From Lasiodiplodia sp. COLG20 (taxonomy: Eukaryota > Ascomycota > Dothideomycetes > Botryosphaeriales > Botryosphaeriaceae), in contig VNWV01000004.1 of NCBI GenBank assembly GCA_009801085.1, positions 1,240,001 to 1,304,000 on the forward strand: a stretch of DNA of 64,000 nt, given 5' to 3'. The notes beneath the pieces were generated by a model. The model saw nothing but the letters and a program-made list of their open reading frames with translations. It made no database searches and was not told where the DNA came from. Numbering within the stretch: the first letter of the stretch is position 1; every line of letters begins with the position of its first letter. Both the position numbers and the translations under genes were made by a program. Below are positions 58,012-64,000 of the stretch, one piece after another.

Positions 58012-60533
58012 ATGAGTTCAGGCGGGCAGGATGCGAAGCTCTTCGCCCGGGTACGTCTATCCCCATCGCCATCCATCGCGACGACTCCGCCCGCAACCAC
58101 AGCGCCCCGCGACGCGCTCCCAAGCCTTGCCCATGCGCCGCCCCCACCATGTTCTCCGCCGCCCTCATGTTTATGCCCGCCTTCTCCTACGATGGCCCTC
58201 ACTTACAATATCTGCGTTCTCCACAGGGCAAAGTTGCCGAGCTGCGCCTCGAGCTTCAGAGCGGCGGCAAGAAGGACAAGAACCACTCGGCCAAGAAGAT
58301 CGCATTGAAGAAGATTGTCGCCAACATGACCATGAGCAACAACGACATGGTTGCCCTCTTTCCCGACATCGTCAACTGCATGAACATTTCGAGCCTCGAG
58401 ATCAAAAAGATGTCAGTCCCACACCAAAGCGCTGCTGGATAAGAGGCGGTGCTGACCATATGGCGCAGGTGCTTTTTGTACTTGGTCAACTATGCGCGCA
58501 TCAAGCCCGAAGTTGCGCTGAAGGCGTTGCCTATAATTGTCAATGTGAGCACGTTCGACTAGCTGGCATCTGGGTGCAAGCTAACCCACATGGCAGGACA
58601 TGGAAGACAGCAATCCTCTTGTGCGCGCCTTGGCTCTGCGAACTATCTCCTACATTCACGTCCGCGAGTTCGTCGAGGCTACGGTGAACCCGCTGAAGCA
58701 CTTGCTTAAGGACGGGGATCCATACGTGCGGAAGACCGCTGCTTTCTGCGTCGCCAAACTTTACGACCACGACAAGCATCTCGTCGAGCACTCAGACCTG
58801 ATCGACAGGCTAAACAGCATGCTGAGAGACGAAAACCCCACCGTCATTTCCAGCGCCCTAGCATCTCTCATGGACATTTGGGAACGAAGCGAGAGTATCA
58901 AGCTCACAATCGACTATTCCAGCGCGTCCAAGATTGTGCAGATTCTGCCCGACTGTTCAGAGTGAGTGCCCCACCGATGCTTCAAAGTTGAGTAGCTAAT
59001 CGGACGCAGATGGGGTCAAACCTACATTCTCGAAGCAATGATGAATTACGTTCCGCAGGACACAGCAGAAGCCGCCCTCCTTGCCGAAAGAATTGCGCCA
59101 AGATTATCTCATTCGAATTCCGCCGTTGTTCTCACATGCATAAGAGTCATTCTCTACCTCATGAACTACATTTCCGACCAGAGAGTTGTCACTTCCCTCT
59201 GTAATAAGCTTTCGCCGCCCCTCGTCACCCTTCTCTCGAAAGGCCCCGAAATCCAGTACCTCGCCCTCCGCAACGCCCTTCTAATCTTGCAGCGCCGGCC
59301 TGAGGTCCTTCGCAACGACATCCGCGTGTTCTTCTGCAAATATAATGATCCAATTTACGTCAAGGTGACGAAGCTGGAATTAATCTTCATGCTTGCCACT
59401 GAGCGCAACATAAAGGAGGTGTTGACCGAACTGAGGGAGTAAGCGTAAACAAATCTCTACCACCAAGATCAGGCTAACTGTCTCTTAGGTACGCCACCGA
59501 AATCGATGTCGATTTCGTGCGCAAGTCCGTGCGAGCAATCGGCAAGCTTGCTATCAAGATCGAGCCTGCCGCAAGGCTGTGCATCAACACGCTGCTGGAA
59601 CTGGTCGCAACAAAGGTGTCCTACATTGTCCAGGAAGCTACAGTCGTCATCAGGAACATCTTCCGCAAATACCCCAACCAATATGAGTCCATCATCTCGA
59701 CATTGTGCGAGAATCTAGATTCTCTGGACGAGCCCGAAGCCAAGGCAGCCATGATCTGGGTCATTGGCCAATACGCAGACCGTATCGACAACTCCGATGT
59801 CCTACTAGACGATTTTCTCTACACGTTTGCCGAGGAGCCTCACGAAGTGCAATTAGCACTACTCACCGCCACGGTCAAGCTTTTCATCCAACGTCCAACC
59901 AAGGGACAAGAACTCGTGCCCAAAGTCCTGCGTTGGGCGACAGAAGAGACTGACAACCCGGACCTCCGCGACCGCGGCTACATGTACTGGCGACTGCTTT
60001 CATCCGACCCCGCCACGGCTCGGAAGGTCGTCATGGGCGACAAACCCGCCATCACGGCCGAGTCGGAGAAACTGGACCCGGCAACTCTGGAGGAAATGTG
60101 TCTCAACGTCGGCACCCTCGCCACCGTCTACCTCAAGCCCGTCAACCAGGTGTTCCGCTCCGCCCGCCAGAGGAAGCTGCAGGACTCGTCGGCGCTGCAG
60201 CGCCACACGCTGCCCACCGTCATCGCCGCCGCCGACGCGGCCAAGATTCGCAGCCAGACCATGCCCCCGGCAATCGACACGTCCGGCGCCGCTGCGGCCG
60301 CAGCAGCAGCGAACGGCAACATGGCGAGCGCGGTCGATGCCGCGGACCTCTACTTCGCGGGCGTGGGCAGCCAGCAGATGTCCAACCTGAGCATCTCGAA
60401 CGGCAGCGGCTTCGGCGGAAACAGCCCCGTCGCCGGCGCTCAGAGCAACATGTACGTCGTCAACCAGAACCAGCCGCAACAGGTATACCAGCCGGCCGTC
60501 GGTCCGGGCAACGGCGATCTGTTGCTATTGTAA
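58012..60533 (+). CDS. APL2: AP-1 clathrin adaptor beta subunit
   Basis: Six exons, 58012-58050, 58227-58411, 58469-58544, 58597-58961, 59010-59438 and 59489-60533, join in phase to 712 aa. This is the beta (beta-adaptin) chain of the AP-1 complex, which links clathrin to cargo at the trans-Golgi and endosomes. The N-terminal trunk is a HEAT/armadillo solenoid (about 15-570), with [19 protein letters not shown] at its start and [39 protein letters not shown] and [17 protein letters not shown] further on. A disordered, glutamine/asparagine/glycine-rich hinge follows and the chain ends in GDLLLL. LLLL-type ends in hinges can bind clathrin. The animal C-terminal ear domain is missing, as in yeast Apl2. 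The 13-codon first exon is separated by a 176-nt intron. Confidence 0.94.
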
Positions 60534-61571
60534 GTAGGTGGTGTATGTGGGAAGCGGCGCTTGTAACGGTTTCGAAGCAGTGGGCTGGGCGGAGAACAAG
60601 CCCTGGGGGTTCTTTTGTTTTATGTTTCTCTTTTGGCTAGGGCTTGTAGGATAATTGGACAGGAGTTCTTTCTGGACGGAAATGTGCCTCGCCGGGGTGG
60701 CGGTCGGAGAACGTGAGTTAGGAAGGTGACTCAACCACGGACCGCTGGTGCCTGATGGATGAAGACTTGGCGTCGAGGTGGAAGGGGTGGGGCCAAAGTA
60801 GTAGCAGATGGGGCTCGGGGGGATCAGGCGCCTTCCCCTTCACTTTTTGTTTCTCCTTCGACTGAAATGCCTTCAAATCTTCAGATGGTTTAGCCGTTTT
60901 CTGTGTAAATACCAATATACAGCCTCTTCTTCTGCCTATCTGTGGCACAGGCCTTCTCCACGATCCACACGAATCCGCTTATTCAAGGCAAGAGACCAAT
61001 AGGATATGGAAATCAATGCCGTGGCAACTCCATTCACCGGGGGGTATCTCAGTATGTACAGGAAATGAAAACAAAACAAAACCAATTGAGGCAGATGCAA
61101 AGCCGTGGCAGACATGAATCCTTTCCCATCCTACCCAATAGATCCATCCGAAGGGTATCCCGTGACGCTACACGCCTATTTTTGTTTACTCCAGCCTTGT
61201 GAGTCAATAAACGAAGCCAAATCAACCATTACCAATCATGCACCCCGTCAGACCCTTGCCCTGCGGCAAACTTGAAACTTCCTTGGTCTGCTAAAAATAA
61301 AAGTGATACCAAAAAAAAAAAAAAGGAAGGCCCAAAAGAAGCAAGAAAACGTCATCTTGACCTTGAACGCACAACCATAAGGAGGGCCAGCTTTTGGCAT
61401 TACATGATCCGACATAAGAAGTTAGGTGTCGGGGACAGGTAGACAAAAGAAAAGACAGTAGGTACGGGAAGAATCGAAAAAGAGAAAGGAGAAAGAAAGC
61501 AAGAAAGTAGAAGATGACAGACCAACATCTACGTATAAGCGGGTCAGAGTTACAATTTATCTCTGCTCCTC
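60534..61571. other. Convergent intergenic region
   Basis: The AP-1 beta gene and the disordered-protein gene end towards each other here. A run of about 14 A residues lies at about 61311-61324. No open frame of interest and no RNA gene was recognised. Confidence 0.45.
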
Positions 61572-63563
61572 TCAACGGTAAGCTGGGTATTGGTGGTAGG
61601 AAACGGAAGACCTTCTGGATCTCCGACCACCACCACCACCTCGCGCTTCATGGATAACTCTCTGTCCCCTCTCCCATCCAGGCTCCCCGAGAGGAGGGCT
61701 GCCTTGATGAGTCATAGGTGGCAAGCGTCTGTTTTCATGTCTTAGACTCCCCATGCCGAGACGGGGGTTGTAGAAGTCATTGGGCTGCGGGGCATATGAG
61801 TTGACTCCATCGTACGTAAAGGCACCGTAATTGCCTTCGACCATACGCTCGCGCTGCTCTCGGTCGCGACGCGCGGCTATACGGGCCTCGGCACGTTGGA
61901 TGTCGGCCTGCGCGTCAACGATCTGAGAAGCAAGCATGGCATCAGCTCCCTGGCGTTCGCGCGCCATCTGCTGTCTTTCGAAGGAAAGGAGGCGATTACG
62001 CTCTATCGCTTCGCGGTCTGCAGTGGTGTCGGCGCCGATGATTGAGCTAGCTGTGGCATTGGCAGATGAGTTGGAGCGAGAGGTAGATGAGGAGTCCAAG
62101 GGAACGCGAGGAGTACGGTGACGTTGCCCGTGGCTACCGCCTGTTGTGTTGCGGCGGCGAAGCGGGTCGTTGACGGAGGATTGAGAAGGTCGACGCTCAC
62201 GGTTGGCGGCATGAGCGTTGCTGGCATCCGTCCCTTCAGTGCGACGCAATTCAGCTAGCCGGCGACGGCCCTCTTCCAGTTGTGCTTCCCAATCTTCGTC
62301 GCCAGAGCTGTCAGCTGGGGCAGCAGCATCGACTGAGGGGTCGTGACGCGTTTCTTGCTGGCGGTTACGGTGTTCCTGCTCGAGGCGGCGACGTCCTTCC
62401 TCAAGGCGGGCCTCCCAGTCGTCGGCCGGGCGACTTTGCTCGTTCATTTTACGGCCCTCCTCTCGGCGCTCCTGTCGGTCTCGGTGAAACTGCGCCCAGA
62501 ACTCGTCTGCTTGTCGCTCGCGGCGTAACTGCTCACGTCCTGCAGCTCGTCCACTCTCGATGCGAGCTTGGCGTTCGTCTTCTGTCTCTCCGTGTTGGGA
62601 GTTCCCGGTATTACCGCGAAGATTATTGAGAGACGCAGATAGTCTTTCAGCAAACTCGCGGTCGCTTGCGCTTTGGGCAGCTCCCTTGTTGGGATCTTGA
62701 GGTCTATTGTTTGGTGGACGCGAGGCAGCAGCAGTAGGCTGGTAGCTGGAGCTGGTGGAAGGCTGCGTGACGATTGGTGGAGGCCTTCGAGACCGCCGGC
62801 GACTAGGTTCTTCAGGGGAAGGCGGGTCAGCATGGGCCGGAGGCGCCGGAGGACGTGGCGGTCCCGGTGGTCCCCTTGGGGGGTCAGCCTGGGTCAGGGG
62901 GGTTACGAGTTGGAGGTCAGCATGTGTCTGGGGGCTGAGTAAATGGACCTCTTCTCTTCCCCGTGAGTCCGGCCGCCGCGCCGCCCTCGCCGTGGTCGCA
63001 TAAGCCATGGAGGGTTTTGAAGGCATGGTCGCACTGTGACTTCTGCGGTGCGAATACTGATGCGTCGGGCTCAGGTTCTGCTCGTGGGTAGGTGAAGGCG
63101 GAACGGGCGAGTAGCTCCTAGTACTGGACGCCGATGTTGCTTCGGACACTGCCGAGCTGCCGTAATAGTGCTTGGACGTGGTCTTTGGCTTCCCTTTCTG
63201 CTTCTCTTTTTCCTTCCTAGAGCCGCCAAAGTTGAAGACAATTTGGCCAAGAGAGCCAGTCTTACGGTGCTTTGGCGAAGGATGTGAACCAAATCCACCT
63301 GAGGTTGGTGTGACTTCAACGAAGGTGGCTCCGTTGACTGGCGTTGGTGGAAGGCTCTCGGTGGCAGGAGAAGAAGACTCGTCGGCGTAGCGGATGTGAG
63401 GGGAATGACGAGAATGGCCGGCACCCTGCATGGTTCGTTCTTCGTAGGTGATCTTGCGGCAAGACTTTCCAGTACCAGCGAGCTCGCAACGACTCTTGAC
63501 GTGGTCGTAGGTTTCCTTCTTACCGTTGGGTTGGATGTAAGTACGTTGTTCGATGATGCACAT
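61572..63563 (-). CDS. Disordered fungal protein, unknown
   Basis: A single exon of 663 aa with an ATG start. The first 45 residues are the only ordered-looking part (MCIIEQRTYIQPNGKKETYD, then a cysteine pair at CELAGTGKSC). The rest is serine-, proline-, arginine- and glutamine-rich. A segment of about 300-570 is helical and highly charged and repeats an EARLEEGRRRLEQE / EAQLEEGRRRLAEL unit at least twice, suggesting a coiled coil. The C terminus has a glycine-rich stretch and ends in basic/tyrosine residues. The N-terminal motif recurs, as I recall, in unstudied Pezizomycotina proteins. No function is assigned. Reading-frame length and one-sided codon use argue it is real despite low complexity. 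Confidence 0.75.
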   Translation of the reverse strand: MCIIEQRTYIQPNGKKETYDHVKSRCELAGTGKSCRKITYEERTMQGAGHSRHSPHIRYADESSSPATESLPPTPVNGATFVEVTPTSGGFGSHPSPKHRKTGSLGQIVFNFGGSRKEKEKQKGKPKTTSKHYYGSSAVSEATSASSTRSYSPVPPSPTHEQNLSPTHQYSHRRSHSATMPSKPSMAYATTARAARRPDSRGREEVHLLSPQTHADLQLVTPLTQADPPRGPPGPPRPPAPPAHADPPSPEEPSRRRSRRPPPIVTQPSTSSSYQPTAAASRPPNNRPQDPNKGAAQSASDREFAERLSASLNNLRGNTGNSQHGETEDERQARIESGRAAGREQLRRERQADEFWAQFHRDRQERREEGRKMNEQSRPADDWEARLEEGRRRLEQEHRNRQQETRHDPSVDAAAPADSSGDEDWEAQLEEGRRRLAELRRTEGTDASNAHAANRERRPSQSSVNDPLRRRNTTGGSHGQRHRTPRVPLDSSSTSRSNSSANATASSIIGADTTADREAIERNRLLSFERQQMARERQGADAMLASQIVDAQADIQRAEARIAARRDREQRERMVEGNYGAFTYDGVNSYAPQPNDFYNPRLGMGSLRHENRRLPPMTHQGSPPLGEPGWERGQRVIHEARGGGGGRRSRRSSVSYHQYPAYR

Positions 63564-64000
63564 AGTCGAAATGGGTGGTGTGTGCAGTCACCACCGACTC
63601 AGCCGAGGCGAAGGCAGAGAGGAGAGAGCTTTATCGTTTCTTCTTCGCTTTGTTTGACTGAGATGGTTGTTGTAGGAAGTAGCTGGAAGTGTCGTCGACA
63701 CAGGAACAGGAAGGCGACAGAGCGGACGGGTATGCAAGCCAGGACCAGGGCGAGGACAAGCAACAGGAGGTCAGGAACAAAGGGTCATTTGGGTATAGCG
63801 CGTGAAGGGTGTATTTGAGGTCGTCGGGAAGCGGCAGGTGACTTTGCGGGAGTGAGACAGGTACACCTGATATAAAGGCAGCCCACGAGTACTGAAGTTT
63901 CAGTGAGAGGCTTCAACGAAGGGCGACCGGCGAGCGCATGCAAGTCACCGAGGAGTGCAGCAGGGCTGGACGAGTGAGGGAGCGACGGAGTGCAGACGGG
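63564..64000. promoter_or_regulatory. Right window edge, promoter of disordered-protein gene
   Basis: This stretch lies upstream of the minus-strand gene that starts at 63563 and so contains its promoter. An open frame at 63396-63818 on the plus strand overlaps that gene and is probably chance. The next gene lies outside the window. Confidence 0.45.

Overview
The window is nuclear DNA of a filamentous ascomycete (Pezizomycotina, most likely Dothideomycetes; the class is inferred from gene style only). The signs are short GT-AG introns of about 50-90 nt, moderately GC-rich coding sequence, proline/serine-rich disordered tails, and fungal families such as a Zn2Cys6 regulator, DUF1774, a rhodopsin-domain membrane protein, Hos3 and a Bir1-type BIR protein. 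I rebuilt 22 protein-coding genes by joining exons in phase. Every model closes to a whole number of codons, but no transcript data were available.

Left part (1-22 kb): a gene-poor flank; a vWA-domain protein; an E2-fold protein without the catalytic cysteine; a 3.3-kb GC-rich gap; an MFS transporter; a 1058-aa zinc-cluster transcription factor; a perfect 19-bp inverted repeat; a DmpA/S58-type aminopeptidase; and a multi-pass membrane protein. Middle (22-46 kb): a DUF1774 membrane protein, a Hos3-like histone deacetylase, queuine tRNA-ribosyltransferase (ten coding exons, one of 10 nt), a GH47 mannosidase, a 65-aa single-span protein, TAM41, BIR1, HIS5 and a rhodopsin-domain protein. Right part (46-64 kb): a JmjC/cupin-8 protein, an unknown membrane protein, a phenol 2-monooxygenase-like flavoprotein, a Cuz1-like AN1 zinc-finger protein, EMC4, the AP-1 beta adaptin and a long disordered protein.

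Most genes are housekeeping and functionally unrelated: mitochondrial lipid synthesis, secretory pathway, tRNA modification, chromatin, chromosome segregation and histidine synthesis. Several are divergent pairs sharing promoters of under 450 bp: GH47/65-aa protein, TAM41/BIR1 and EMC4/AP-1 beta. HIS5 has a textbook Gcn4/CpcA site upstream. The regulator, MFS transporter and monooxygenase are scattered among housekeeping genes and do not form a metabolite cluster. I found no transposon, CRISPR array, rRNA or convincing tRNA. No clearly new multi-gene system is visible. The points most worth checking are the TGT microexon, the inverted repeat, the triplicated DVGGLL-type motif and the E2-variant protein.
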